A stretch of 64,000 nucleotides of DNA from Vibrio rumoiensis (GTDB lineage Bacteria > Pseudomonadota > Gammaproteobacteria > Enterobacterales > Vibrionaceae). Under the pieces are notes generated by a model. The model was given only the letters and a program-made list of their open reading frames with translations. It did no database searches and was not told the DNA's origin. The position numbers were made by a program, and so were the translations under genes. Where the stretch lies: assembly GCF_002218045.2 (NCBI RefSeq), contig NZ_AP018685.1, positions 1-64,000 of the forward strand, read 5' to 3'. Below are positions 25,570 to 34,901 of this stretch, piece by piece. Each line of letters begins with the position of its first letter. Position 1 is the stretch's first letter.

Positions 25570-26823
25570 TTGGATTTTTTTAATTATCAGGATGATGGTC
25601 AGCTGTGGGCTGAAGACGTCTCTCTTACGCAATTAGCGCAACAATATGGTACGCCACTTTATGTCTATTCTCGTGCCACTTTAGAGCGCCATTGGAAAGC
25701 ATTTGATTCTTCGGTGGCCGATCATCCGCATTTAGTCTGTTATGCGGTGAAAGCCAATTCGAACATTGGTGTATTGAATGTGCTTGCTCGCCTAGGTTCT
25801 GGATTTGATATCGTGTCTGGTGGTGAACTTGAGCGAGTGATTGCCGCCGGTGGCGATCCGAAAAAGGTGGTGTTTTCCGGGGTAGGTAAAACACCCGCTG
25901 AAATGAAACGCGCATTAGAGCTTGGCATTAAATGCTTTAACGTTGAGTCAGAGCCTGAACTTGAGCGATTAAATAAAGTCGCGGGTGAGCTTGGGGTGAT
26001 TGCTCCGATTTCTTTACGTATTAACCCGGATGTTGATGCGCATACTCATCCTTATATTTCGACTGGTTTACGTGATAATAAATTTGGTATCGCGTTTGAT
26101 CGCGCGCCACAAGTGTATAAGTTTGCTAGTAGCCTAGAGAATTTAGACGTACAGGGTATTGACTGTCATATCGGTTCTCAATTAACCGATCTTGCGCCGT
26201 TTATCGATGCCACCGATCGTTTACTTGCGTTGATCGACCAACTGACTGAACAAGGCATTAATATCCGTCACCTTGATGTCGGTGGTGGTTTAGGCGTGGT
26301 GTATCGTGATGAGTTGCCCCCACAACCTTCCGAGTACGCAAAAGCCTTGCTATCTCGTTTAGAAAACCATGGCCATTTAGAGTTAGTGTTTGAGCCGGGA
26401 CGTGCCATTGCGGCGAATGCCGGTGTACTACTAACCAAAGTAGAACTACTCAAACCTACTGAGCATAAAAACTTTGCAGTGATTGATGCGGCGATGAATG
26501 ATTTGATTCGTCCAGCGTTATATCAAGCTTGGATGGATATTGTGCCGGTTGCTCCGCGTCAAGGCCAGCCAACCACTTATGATTTGGTTGGGCCTATTTG
26601 TGAAACTGGAGACTTTTTAGGTAAAGACCGTGAGTTAGTGCTTGAAGAGGGTGATTTACTGGCAGTACGTTCTGCTGGCGCTTATGGTTTTGTGATGGCT
26701 TCTAACTACAATACGCGTGCTCGTGCAGCTGAAGTAATGGTGGATGGCTCTGCTGTTCATCTTGTTCGTCAGCGAGAAGCATTAAGCAGTTTGTGGGAAT
26801 TGGAAAATATCCTACCAGAATAA
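25570..26823 (+). CDS. lysA: LysA, diaminopimelate decarboxylase
   Basis: 417 residues from a TTG at 25570, chosen because AGGAAGAG sits at the right distance and the next residues (DFFNYQDDGQLW) match the usual Vibrio start. Fold type III PLP enzyme; the PLP lysine is in CYAVKANSN, with GSGFDIVSGGE, HIGSQ and GPICETGDFLG as further family motifs. It converts meso-diaminopimelate to lysine, the last step of the pathway. The frame is open further upstream inside lptM, but that part is not expected to be translated. Confidence 0.96.
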   Translation: MDFFNYQDDGQLWAEDVSLTQLAQQYGTPLYVYSRATLERHWKAFDSSVADHPHLVCYAVKANSNIGVLNVLARLGSGFDIVSGGELERVIAAGGDPKKVVFSGVGKTPAEMKRALELGIKCFNVESEPELERLNKVAGELGVIAPISLRINPDVDAHTHPYISTGLRDNKFGIAFDRAPQVYKFASSLENLDVQGIDCHIGSQLTDLAPFIDATDRLLALIDQLTEQGINIRHLDVGGGLGVVYRDELPPQPSEYAKALLSRLENHGHLELVFEPGRAIAANAGVLLTKVELLKPTEHKNFAVIDAAMNDLIRPALYQAWMDIVPVAPRQGQPTTYDLVGPICETGDFLGKDRELVLEEGDLLAVRSAGAYGFVMASNYNTRARAAEVMVDGSAVHLVRQREALSSLWELENILPE

Positions 26824-26835
26824 ACCTAACAGCTT

Positions 26836-26870
26836 ACGCCCTAACGATCGATTCGTTAGGGCGTTTTATT
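26836..26870 (+). terminator. Terminator between lysA and dapF
   Basis: ACGCCCTAACGA and TCGTTAGGGCGT form a 12-bp stem around a five-base loop, then TTTTATTT. It would separate or attenuate expression of dapF relative to lptM-lysA. Confidence 0.85.
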
Positions 26871-26887
26871 TGAATTAATGAGGCGAT

Positions 26888-27718
26888 ATGCATTTCCATT
26901 TTTCTAAAATGCACGGTTTGGGTAATGACTTTATGGTGGTCGATTGTATTACTCAAAACATCTTCTTTTCACCTGATTTGATCCGCCGTTTGGCCGATCG
27001 CCATACTGGTGTCGGTTTTGATCAATTATTGGTGGTAGAAGCGCCCTATGATCCAGAAACCGACTTTCATTACCGCATTTTTAATGCTGATGGCAGTGAA
27101 GTGGAACAATGTGGTAACGGCGCGCGTTGTTTTGCCCGTTTTGTCCGCATGAAAGGCTTAACCAATAAATACAGCATTAATGTCAGCACTAAAAAAGGCC
27201 GTATGGTGCTGAAAGTTGAGAGTTTAGATTCGGTGACGGTCAATATGGGCCAACCGATTTTTGAGCCAAGCAAAATCCCGTTTAAAGCAAAACAAGCAGA
27301 AAAGACCTATATTTTACGTGCCGGTGAACATACTTTATTTTGTGGCGCGGTAAGCATGGGTAACCCACATGTGGTGACCATTGTGGAAGATGTCGAGTCT
27401 TTTGATGTCGATAATATCGGCCCATTAATGGAAGGGCACGAACGTTTTCCTGAGCGCGTTAATGCCGGTTTTATGCAAATTATTGACCGTCAAAACGTTA
27501 AGCTACGTGTATACGAGCGTGGCGCAGGTGAAACGCAGGCTTGTGGTAGCGGCGCGTGTGCTGCGGTGGCAATCGGTATTGATCAAGGAGTACTTGATCA
27601 AGAAGTGACGGTACAATTACCGGGCGGTAAGTTGCGTATTTTCTGGCAAGGCCAAGGTAAACCGTTATACATGACCGGCCCTGTGGCGCATGTGTATGAC
27701 GGCCAAATTAGCTGTTAA
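26888..27718 (+). CDS. dapF: DapF, diaminopimelate epimerase
   Basis: 276 residues. Cofactor-independent epimerase that makes meso-diaminopimelate for peptidoglycan and lysine. The two catalytic cysteines lie in EQCGNGARCFARF and ETQACGSGACA. The start FHFSKMHGLGNDFMVVD is typical. It feeds LysA, encoded just upstream. GAGGCGAT precedes the ATG. Confidence 0.97.
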   Translation: MHFHFSKMHGLGNDFMVVDCITQNIFFSPDLIRRLADRHTGVGFDQLLVVEAPYDPETDFHYRIFNADGSEVEQCGNGARCFARFVRMKGLTNKYSINVSTKKGRMVLKVESLDSVTVNMGQPIFEPSKIPFKAKQAEKTYILRAGEHTLFCGAVSMGNPHVVTIVEDVESFDVDNIGPLMEGHERFPERVNAGFMQIIDRQNVKLRVYERGAGETQACGSGACAAVAIGIDQGVLDQEVTVQLPGGKLRIFWQGQGKPLYMTGPVAHVYDGQISC

Positions 27719-27745
27719 TAATACATTTAAAATATAGAGTGAGTG

Positions 27746-28465
27746 ATGCAACCGGATCATTTGACTGCCGAAACGGTAGCAGAATATTTAAAAGATAATC
27801 CTGATTTCTTTTTACATCGTCCTGAGCTGGTGGACCGCTTAGCGATTTCCCATCAGCATCAAGGCGCGGTGTCTTTGGTGGAAGTACAAATGCGCCGTCA
27901 ACGTCAGCGCATTGAAGAGCTAGAAGAAGATATCACGCAAATGATGTCTTTGGCGGCCAAAAATGATCGTACGTTTCATCAGTTGATGGATTTGCAAAAG
28001 TCGTTACTCGCTTGTCAATCAATCGCAGCGCTTGATCAAGAAATCATGCAATATAGCCGCAAGATCGGCTTAAAATCTCACCTTTTATTGCTTGATCATG
28101 CTAAGACCGATTGGCATTTATCATCCGAGACCTATAAACGATTTGTCACCAACCATCTCAATGGTAAAGATGCCTACCTTGGGCGTTTAAATCGCCAGGA
28201 TCGCTACGCGTTATTTGGTGGTGATCGTTTTGCCAATAATGAAATGTCTGAATTAGGCTCTTACGTAATTTTGCCTTTGGCGGCGCATAATAAAAAATTA
28301 GGTTTATTGGCTTTTTCTAGTCAAGAAGGCGGCCATTTCCAACCCGAAATGGACACTTTATTTTTGCGTCACCTGACCGAATTAGTCACTTTTATGGTTC
28401 AGTTGCTGGATGAGCAAGTGGAATCGAGCGAACTAGAAACCTTAAGTTGCGCCAATGAATCCTAA
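27746..28465 (+). CDS. YigA, DUF484 GAF-like protein
   Basis: 239 residues from ATG 27746 (a GTG one codon upstream is also possible). DUF484 family: the N-terminal helical part begins TAETVAEYLKDNPDFFLHRP and contains a coiled coil (about 50-75), followed by a GAF-like domain (about 90-225). The function is not established. In many gammaproteobacteria it lies between dapF and xerC as here, and it overlaps the xerC start by 11 bases, pointing to translational coupling. Confidence 0.88.
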   Translation: MQPDHLTAETVAEYLKDNPDFFLHRPELVDRLAISHQHQGAVSLVEVQMRRQRQRIEELEEDITQMMSLAAKNDRTFHQLMDLQKSLLACQSIAALDQEIMQYSRKIGLKSHLLLLDHAKTDWHLSSETYKRFVTNHLNGKDAYLGRLNRQDRYALFGGDRFANNEMSELGSYVILPLAAHNKKLGLLAFSSQEGGHFQPEMDTLFLRHLTELVTFMVQLLDEQVESSELETLSCANES

Positions 28466-29396
28466 TTTTCCTGCGAGTTTAGCCTCATCACTGCAACGTT
28501 TTTATGATTATTTGCATCATGAAAGAGGCTTAAGCGCCCATACCCAATCTAACTACCAGCGTCAGTTAACCATTATGACTCAGCAGTTAGTTGATTTAGG
28601 GGTAACGGACTGGCAGCAAGTAGATGCGGGTTGGGTTAGGCAATTGGCCAGTAAAGGTATGCGTGAAGGGTTAAAAGCCAGCAGCATTGGTACGCGTTTA
28701 TCGTCTTTGCGTAGCTTCTTTGATTATTTAATCTCGATTGATGAATTAACGGCCAACCCAGCGAAAGGGGTGTCCGCGCCGAAGAAAAAACGCCCATTAC
28801 CGAAGAATTTAGATATTGATGAAGTGGGTCAACTACTTGAAGTGAATGATGATGACCCATTATCGATTCGCGACCGCGCGATGATGGAACTGATGTATGG
28901 CGCAGGCTTGCGTTTAGCGGAATTAGTCAGCATTGATACCCAACATGTACAATTAAGCGTCGGTGAAATTCGCGTTATTGGTAAAGGGAACAAAGAGCGT
29001 AAAGCGCCTTTTTCTGGCCAAGCCAAACAATGGTTAGAGCGTTGGCTTACTGTGCGTTCGAGTCTGGCTCATCAAGAAGAGCCGGCGTTATTTGTCTCGA
29101 AACGTGGTACTCGGATCTCGCATCGCAATGTGCAAAAACGTATGGAAGAATGGGGCATTAAGCAAGGCGTTTCGAGTCATATCAGCCCGCATAAATTGCG
29201 CCACTCGTTTGCCACTCATATGTTGGAATCCAGTGGCAATTTAAGAGCGGTACAAGAGTTGCTTGGCCATGAAAATATCTCCACCACCCAAATCTATACT
29301 AGTTTAGACTTTCAGCACTTAGCGAAGGTTTATGACAACGCGCACCCGAGGGCCAAAAAGAGTCGCTCGTCATCCAATTCTGAATCGGACGATTAA
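28455..29396 (+). CDS. xerC: XerC tyrosine recombinase
   Basis: 313 residues. With XerD it resolves chromosome dimers at dif. The N-terminal SAM-like domain is about 10-100. The catalytic tyrosine-recombinase domain has the Arg in GAGLRLAELVS, a Lys in IGKGNKERK, HKLRHSFATHML, GHENISTTQ and the nucleophile in IYTSLDF. The C-terminus carries a serine-rich tail. It overlaps yigA by 11 bases. Confidence 0.96.
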   Translation: MNPNFPASLASSLQRFYDYLHHERGLSAHTQSNYQRQLTIMTQQLVDLGVTDWQQVDAGWVRQLASKGMREGLKASSIGTRLSSLRSFFDYLISIDELTANPAKGVSAPKKKRPLPKNLDIDEVGQLLEVNDDDPLSIRDRAMMELMYGAGLRLAELVSIDTQHVQLSVGEIRVIGKGNKERKAPFSGQAKQWLERWLTVRSSLAHQEEPALFVSKRGTRISHRNVQKRMEEWGIKQGVSSHISPHKLRHSFATHMLESSGNLRAVQELLGHENISTTQIYTSLDFQHLAKVYDNAHPRAKKSRSSSNSESDD

Positions 29397-29433
29397 CCTT
29401 CTATCCCACACTAAATCAAACTAGGAGCTACCT

Positions 29434-30162
29434 ATGTCATTACGCTTTTATCGCAATATTCCCACCATTAAAGCCATGACGTTTGATTTAGACGATACCT
29501 TGTACGATAACCACCCTGTGATTGCTGGGCTTGAACAAAAAACCGCAGATTGGATGCATCAACATCACCCCATCAGTCAAAACATGACGCATCAAGAGTG
29601 GCGTTGGCTGAAACTCAAATTAGCTGAACAAACCCCTTTTCTACAAAGTGATGTTTCGGAATGGCGCTTTCAACAAATTCGTCAGGGATTAATGCATTTG
29701 GGCTACGATGATCCTAAAGCCTCCCAAGCGGCGAAATCGGCGATGGATCAAGTGGTGATTTGGCGTCATCAAATTGACGTGCCTGAGCTTACCCACCAGG
29801 TGATGTCTCAACTCAAACAGCAGATGCCATTGATCGCGATTACCAACGGCAACGTCAACCCAGATAAGATTGGCCTTGGTGCGTATTTTGATTTGGTACT
29901 TAACGCCGGCCCAGATGGTTGGGCAAAACCACATGCTCAAATGTTTGATACGGCTTTGGCGCATTTAGGTTTGCCGGCTGAACATGTCTTACACGTAGGA
30001 GATAATTTAATTTCAGACGTCGCAGGTGCGAAACATGCTGGTATGAGTGCCTGTTGGATCAACGATTATCAAAAATCGCTCAAGCATGAAGATGATGGGC
30101 GAGTGCTGCCGGATGTGGAGATCACCACGCTTGAGGATTTATTGGTTTTACGTAGCTCGTAG
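29434..30162 (+). CDS. yigB: YigB, HAD-type FMN phosphatase
   Basis: 242 residues. HAD motif I is TFDLDDTLYDN, motif II lies in AITNGN, and motif III/IV is HVGDNLISDVAGAKHAGM. E. coli YigB dephosphorylates FMN to riboflavin. The ATG has AGGAG upstream. It is the last gene in the lysA-dapF-xerC run, as in E. coli. Confidence 0.92.
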   Translation: MSLRFYRNIPTIKAMTFDLDDTLYDNHPVIAGLEQKTADWMHQHHPISQNMTHQEWRWLKLKLAEQTPFLQSDVSEWRFQQIRQGLMHLGYDDPKASQAAKSAMDQVVIWRHQIDVPELTHQVMSQLKQQMPLIAITNGNVNPDKIGLGAYFDLVLNAGPDGWAKPHAQMFDTALAHLGLPAEHVLHVGDNLISDVAGAKHAGMSACWINDYQKSLKHEDDGRVLPDVEITTLEDLLVLRSS

Positions 30163-30233
30163 CTAGGGCGCTTTGCTTCTCGTGGCTCGGAAAAGGTCGC
30201 GAGTGGCGAGAACGCTGTGCTGCGAGACACACC

Positions 30234-30857
30234 CTAGTCTCGAGAACCGTAAACCAAATGCTGCCTATCTGCCTCATACACCGTTAAAAACAACTCAAAA
30301 TACTGTTGCAATGATGAGAGATCATTTTGTGGCTCTCGTTGCTGTAGCAGTGATATTCCAACTTCACAGGTACATAGATTGCCTGCTGCTTGATTGCGGC
30401 GTAGGCGGTAATTTGACGCTTGTTCACTGGCTAACTCCACTTTCGGTAAACTCTGCAACCACGGGCTTTTATTCAGCATTTTTTTCGCTTCTTGCCAGGT
30501 GCCATCCAAGATAATAAATAATGGTTGGCTTTTCCCTTCACGGATGTTTATCGAAGTCTTGAATTCGCTCGCTTTAATCGCATCTTCACTTGGAAACAAT
30601 AAATAACTGGGTTGTTCAGCCATTTGTTTTACTAGTTCAGCTGGTGGGTTAACGCGATCCCAAACATGCACTTGGCAATGAGGTAAGCTGTGAGCGAGAA
30701 GTTTGCCGGTGTTAGTGGCGCGCTTGCTTTCATTCGGGTGAGTGAGTAGAGCAATTTGCGTCGTATGATCAAGCATAGGGCGTTGAGCACAAATACATTG
30801 ATAACGTAGACCGCAGCGTGGACAAGCTACGGTCTGAGTGGAGTGTACTGAAGACAT
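30234..30857 (-). CDS. DTW-domain tRNA-uridine aminocarboxypropyltransferase
   Basis: 207 residues from ATG 30857; a GTG at 30884 in frame is an alternative, and neither has a clear ribosome site. The N-terminus has a zinc-finger-like CPRCGLRYQCIC, and the DTW-family signature appears as ILDGTWQEAKKML. The family (TapT/YfiP) makes acp3U in the tRNA variable loop from S-adenosylmethionine. It lies just downstream of a lipoprotein gene on the same strand, and a CTCG-rich degenerate stretch separates it from yigB. Confidence 0.82.
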   Translation of the reverse strand: MSSVHSTQTVACPRCGLRYQCICAQRPMLDHTTQIALLTHPNESKRATNTGKLLAHSLPHCQVHVWDRVNPPAELVKQMAEQPSYLLFPSEDAIKASEFKTSINIREGKSQPLFIILDGTWQEAKKMLNKSPWLQSLPKVELASEQASNYRLRRNQAAGNLCTCEVGISLLQQREPQNDLSSLQQYFELFLTVYEADRQHLVYGSRD

Positions 30858-30893
30858 ATTAGGGGCAACTGAATCGATAAACACCCGAACAGT

Positions 30894-31934
30894 TTACATT
30901 TTTATCCCTTGCTGCGCTGCACTGATATTGTCAGAGAACAAGGTGACGTTGCCTTTTTTATCGCTAACAGGGGCCGTCGAAGCATTGATTGGGTAGCTGA
31001 CGCCAGTGTATTCCATCACATGATTGGCCGCTTTGGCGCCACCGCCACTGACTGGAATAATTAAATCACGCCAGCCAAAGTGATGATAATTGCTGACTTG
31101 AATCGGCGTGCGTACTTGAGTGATACGACTGTTAAAACGCCATTGGTCGTTATGATTTTCAAACATTAAAACCGTACAACCGCCAGAGCCACACCAGTCA
31201 GTTAAGATAAATAACTCTGGTTTTTTATCGTTATTTAGATCATAAGTCAGCCAGCGATAGCGGTTGCCTTCTGGGTTGGTTTTGTTGATTTTAAAGTATT
31301 GGCGCAACGTGGCATCGACTTTGGCATCATATTGATTGCTGCCTTTAATGCTCGCAACCGCTAGCGCATCAACTGGGCCTTGGGTGCTTTGGGCTCCCGC
31401 TTCGACCATAGTCGTTTCGACTTTCATTTTTTGCACTGTTAAGCCATCAGTGCCTAAGTTATATTCGCCACCATTAATGATTTCTTTTTGTGCTTTGAGT
31501 TGAAAGCCGTTTACGCTAAACACTCGTAGCGCTTTCATTTTAGTCTCGGCATGTTGAGTCATTAATACGTGCACTTGCTGATCTTGTTGTTGCCAATAAC
31601 CAGTTTCAATTAGGCTTTGATCGCCATTTTGATACTCATAACGCGTCGTCGCGCTGTGATCGGCATTAAGCTCTAATGTGGTGGTTAAACCGGATTGTGG
31701 TTTGCTTTGATAGGTGCCGACGAATTGCTCGGCCACCTTGTCTTTTGCTTGTTGTTGACTGACTAGGATGAAGTCTTGCTCTGAAATGTCGTTGTCTGTA
31801 GAAGGTTGGGCGTCGCTACTGGCCATTTCTACGGGGGCACTTTGCGCCAATAATTGCGGTTGATCCGGTTGGCTGGAACATGCACTGAGTAACAATAGTG
31901 CAGAAAAACTCAATGGGATTGTATAAGCCTTCAT
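30894..31934 (-). CDS. Lipoprotein of unknown function
   Basis: 346 residues; family not recognised. A lipoprotein signal peptide ends in LLLLSACSS, placing the lipidated Cys at about residue 19. A low-complexity linker is followed by a beta-rich domain (about 70-150, starting VGTYQSKPQSG), which recalls NlpE-like barrels. The C-terminal domain contains LTYDLNNDKKPELFILTDWC, an aspartate-rich loop that may bind calcium, and two nearby cysteines in DWCGSGGC. It is probably anchored in an envelope membrane. Its stop lies about ten bases from the open GTG of the DTW gene. Confidence 0.75.
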   Translation of the reverse strand: MKAYTIPLSFSALLLLSACSSQPDQPQLLAQSAPVEMASSDAQPSTDNDISEQDFILVSQQQAKDKVAEQFVGTYQSKPQSGLTTTLELNADHSATTRYEYQNGDQSLIETGYWQQQDQQVHVLMTQHAETKMKALRVFSVNGFQLKAQKEIINGGEYNLGTDGLTVQKMKVETTMVEAGAQSTQGPVDALAVASIKGSNQYDAKVDATLRQYFKINKTNPEGNRYRWLTYDLNNDKKPELFILTDWCGSGGCTVLMFENHNDQWRFNSRITQVRTPIQVSNYHHFGWRDLIIPVSGGGAKAANHVMEYTGVSYPINASTAPVSDKKGNVTLFSDNISAAQQGIKM

Positions 31935-32131
31935 GGTATTTTTATTCCTTAATTATACGCAGCCAAATGATTTATTTAACGACGGTTATATCTTTCGTAC
32001 TAGAAGCGGCAGTTTTGTTGGCGGTGTTGGTTCGCCTCACTGCAACTTCAATGAATTTGGGTATTTTTCTCGATATCCCTAAGTAACGTCAAGGTTATTT
32101 AATAGACTGGCAGCAAAATAGAAGGTTCATT

Positions 32132-32584
32132 ATGGCATATTGGTTATTTAAAACTGAACCGGACACCTTTTCGATTGATACTTTGCGAGTGCAAAATGTG
32201 TCGTGTTGGGAGGGAGTCCGCAATTATCAAGCCCGCAATATGTTGCGTGATGAAGTGAAAGTGGGGGATGAGGTGTTGATCTACCATTCTTCCTGCAAAA
32301 AAATCGGTGTTGCAGGTATCGCCAAAGTGGTGAAAGCTGCCTACCCGGACCATTTTCAATTTGATCCCGAAAGTCCGTATTTTGATATTAAATCCGATTC
32401 GAGTAACCCTCGTTGGGTGATGGTCGATATTGAGTTTGTTCGCAAAACCAGTCGCATTATTAGTTTGGCTGAAATGAAAACAATGCCTGAACTAGACAAC
32501 ATGCCGTTAGTCAAAAGAGGAAATCGTTTGTCGATCATGCCGGTGACAGAATTTGAATGGCAGGCGATTTTAGATAAAGAATAG
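32132..32584 (+). CDS. EVE-domain protein
   Basis: 150 residues, a whole EVE domain: start AYWLFKTEPDTFSID, then WEGVRNYQARNMLRD and GDEVLIYHSSCK. The family (thymocyte nuclear protein 1-like) resembles PUA/YTH folds and is thought to bind modified bases, but the bacterial role is unclear. It is transcribed alone on the plus strand and ends in a strong shared terminator. Confidence 0.88.
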   Translation: MAYWLFKTEPDTFSIDTLRVQNVSCWEGVRNYQARNMLRDEVKVGDEVLIYHSSCKKIGVAGIAKVVKAAYPDHFQFDPESPYFDIKSDSSNPRWVMVDIEFVRKTSRIISLAEMKTMPELDNMPLVKRGNRLSIMPVTEFEWQAILDKE

Positions 32585-32600
32585 AATTGAAAGAATATAT

Positions 32601-32633
32601 AAAAATGGCAGCTGAATTTGAGCTGCCATTTTT
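32601..32633. terminator. Bidirectional terminator between the EVE gene and yigL
   Basis: AAAAATGGCAGCT and AGCTGCCATTTTT form a perfect 13-bp stem with a seven-base loop, A-rich on one side and T-rich on the other, suiting both convergent genes. Confidence 0.88.
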
Positions 32634-32663
32634 GTTGTAGGGGAAATCACTCTCTGTTGGGAA

Positions 32664-33497
32664 TTAGAGTAAGTGGTCTTCTAAATAATGCGCGACCGCT
32701 TCATCTGAGCTACTACCAATCACTTGATTGTTTGGTAATGCTTTCATGACTTTGTCGTGAGCCGTCCCCATGATCAAGCCTTTATGCGCTGCGGCCAGCA
32801 TTTCTACATCATTCATGCCGTCACCAAAGGCGATGCAATGCTCCAGTTCTTTGCCGAGCTTGTTCGCAACCGCCAACAAGGCATCGCCTTTCGACACATT
32901 TGGCGCCATCATTTCTAAACACCATGGCGTTGAGAACGCGATACTGATGCGATCACCAAATTGCTCTTTAAGTTGCTGTTCATAAGCGGCGAGGTGTTCG
33001 TGCTCTGGGTGGGTAAAGAATAATTTCGCAATGTCTTCAGTGGGGGCGTTATTCACATCAAATAATGAATAATTAAAGCCCGATTCTTGGTGATGTTTGC
33101 TGAGCTTAAGATCTTCTTTGTCGGTTAACCAATCGTTGCTGCGATAGATATGAATACGATGAGTTGGATCTTGTTTGATGATATCGACAATCGGTTGAAT
33201 GACATCGCCAGGTAGGTCCTTGCTGTACAGTAGCTCGTTATCCGGTGAGTGAACGCGAGCACCATTGGAGGTGATCATATAAGCCGGAATGCCAGCACTG
33301 GCACGGAAACTTTCCACATCAACATGATGGCGACCGGTAGCAAAGATAAAGGTCATGCCTTGTTGGTGCAGTTTTTTGAGCGTTTGTTTGGTGAAAGCAC
33401 CTAAGGTGTGATCGGGCAACAATAGCGTGCCATCGAGATCAGATGCCACAATATGTACATCTTGTAGAGCAGATTGAGAAAGCGTGTTGTTTGACAT
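32664..33497 (-). CDS. yigL: YigL-type HAD (Cof) phosphatase
   Basis: 277 residues. HAD type IIB (Cof) phosphatase: motif I VASDLDGTLLLPDH, motif II FATGRH, motif IV AFGDGMNDVEMLAAA, with the large C2 cap between. E. coli YigL acts on pyridoxal phosphate and sugar phosphates. It follows pldB on the same strand, as in E. coli, with a weak hairpin between them. Confidence 0.88.
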   Translation of the reverse strand: MSNNTLSQSALQDVHIVASDLDGTLLLPDHTLGAFTKQTLKKLHQQGMTFIFATGRHHVDVESFRASAGIPAYMITSNGARVHSPDNELLYSKDLPGDVIQPIVDIIKQDPTHRIHIYRSNDWLTDKEDLKLSKHHQESGFNYSLFDVNNAPTEDIAKLFFTHPEHEHLAAYEQQLKEQFGDRISIAFSTPWCLEMMAPNVSKGDALLAVANKLGKELEHCIAFGDGMNDVEMLAAAHKGLIMGTAHDKVMKALPNNQVIGSSSDEAVAHYLEDHLL

Positions 33498-33552
33498 ATT
33501 GCCTCTATGGAGTCTTAGCTGAATAAAAAGAGTTTACGTTAATTGTTGATGA

Positions 33553-33592
33553 AAAAAGAGGGTAAAGGTTGGGTAGTTCGTTTCCTCTTTTT
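33553..33592 (-). terminator. Weak hairpin after pldB
   Basis: AAAAAGAGG and CCTCTTTTT can pair across a 22-base loop and run into T residues on the minus strand. The long loop makes it a modest terminator, so pldB-yigL readthrough is likely. Confidence 0.5.
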
Positions 33593-33615
33593 ATCTATTT
33601 AAAGTGATTAGAAGA

Positions 33616-34599
33616 TTAAGATTGCTGCGCAAAAAAGGTCAAGCATTGTGCCAGTGCTTGGCTGCGCAGTTCATCGGTTTCAAAAAATAATTCGTGGCGC
33701 GCACCCTCAATCACCGCAAGCTGTGCAGTATTGGGTTTGGCTTTATTCAGTTTATTAATGAAGCGTCTTTGGGCGGCATTATCGACGATGGTATCTTGGC
33801 TTGCTTGCATCAAGAGTACTGGTAAATTCAATTTATGCGCCTCTTGACCACAGCGCTTGGCGGCCTGTAACGATTGATTTACCCAGTGACTACTGACGCC
33901 GCCGAGTTGTATCTCTGGTTGCTGTTCATATAAGCCGCGAAACCATTGGTAACGCAGCGCGCTATGCGTGAGATCGTTGGTTTCAAATGGCTTGTTCGAA
34001 TATGGCTTTTGGCCTGGCGCATAAGTCGGGTTTGGGCTGCGAGATGACATCCATTTGGTGAGTGGGCCAGAAATCGGTCGCAAATACCATTGCATTTGGA
34101 TGCCAATCATTGGTGCGCTGAGTGCAATCGCATCAAACTGATGATCTGGGTGAGTTTGCAGATAGCGAGTCGAGATCGCACCGCCCATCGAGTGAGCTAA
34201 AATAAAGCGCTTTTGGTAACGACTTAAATCAAACGCTTCAACGATATGATGCAGGTCTTTAATGTAGTAGTCGAAATGTTCAACATGACCGAGTTGTTTA
34301 TCGGCGCAGCAACGTTCAGAGCGGCCTTGACCACGATGATCGTATGAGTACACGTCGTAACCTTGTTCGACTAAATCCCAAAATAATTCTTGGTACTTAT
34401 AAACACTTTCAATACGACCATTGACCAATAAAATCGCTTGAGTATTTTCCGGGCGAGTGAATGACACCCAATACAATTTCTTGCCTTGTTGGCCTTCAAT
34501 AAACCCTTCATTTCGTGATTGCCAGAAAGGCGTTAAGGTTTGTTGGGAAAACTCAATTAACCCTTGTTCACGTTGCCATGCTTTATTGTGCTTAATCAT
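33616..34599 (-). CDS. pldB: PldB-like lysophospholipase
   Basis: 327 residues, alpha/beta hydrolase of the lysophospholipase L2 type. The nucleophile elbow is AHSMGGAIS with Ser at about 145; YDHRGQGRSER is the typical preceding strand-loop, and the acid and base probably lie in QASQDTIVD and EGARHELFFE. There is no signal peptide, so an inner-membrane or cytoplasmic location is expected. It pairs with yigL downstream. Confidence 0.88.
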   Translation of the reverse strand: MIKHNKAWQREQGLIEFSQQTLTPFWQSRNEGFIEGQQGKKLYWVSFTRPENTQAILLVNGRIESVYKYQELFWDLVEQGYDVYSYDHRGQGRSERCCADKQLGHVEHFDYYIKDLHHIVEAFDLSRYQKRFILAHSMGGAISTRYLQTHPDHQFDAIALSAPMIGIQMQWYLRPISGPLTKWMSSRSPNPTYAPGQKPYSNKPFETNDLTHSALRYQWFRGLYEQQPEIQLGGVSSHWVNQSLQAAKRCGQEAHKLNLPVLLMQASQDTIVDNAAQRRFINKLNKAKPNTAQLAVIEGARHELFFETDELRSQALAQCLTFFAQQS

Positions 34600-34901
34600 A
34601 TTCGGCTTAATCTTTATTCTGCGTCAGATTGGTTTGAAAGGTGCCTACATTCCTTCGCCAATCTTCCTTGTCTAAAGGTTTGGATGATAGCTCTGAACTC
34701 TGCATCTTGAAGTCACTTGGGTATAACTATGCCACTTTTTGGTCGTCTTCCGTAGTTTTTTCTTACTTATCGATGGTCTATTTTTCAGGCTGATTTTTAT
34801 TCTTTGAATGTGAATTTTTGATGACAATGTCGCAGCTGACTTGTATTTATTATTTTTAAATATGAATATATGGATATCCGTATATTAAAGGTGAGTTAGC
34901 T
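34600..34901. promoter_or_regulatory. pldB/arsR intergenic region
   Basis: A 302-base stretch between divergent genes. No ORF or RNA gene was seen. The right end holds the palindromic candidate ArsR operator (34865-34886), and GGTGAG at 34890-34895 is the arsR ribosome site. Confidence 0.55.
34865..34886. promoter_or_regulatory. Candidate ArsR operator
   Basis: A 22-base near-perfect palindrome, left arm AATATATGGAT and right arm ATCCGTATATT (one mismatched pair), lies 15 bases before the arsR ATG. ArsR-family repressors bind AT-rich imperfect palindromes in their own promoters, so autoregulation with release by arsenite is likely. Confidence 0.65.

Noticed and set aside
30163..30233. CTCG-rich degenerate repeat after yigB
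   Set aside because: Partial inverted repeats (TTCTCG/CGAGAA, CTAGGG/CCCTAG) are visible, but they are too imperfect to call a terminator or a mobile element.
31898..32086. 62-codon plus-strand frame between the lipoprotein and EVE genes
   Set aside because: It overlaps the start of the lipoprotein gene antisense and has no ribosome site.
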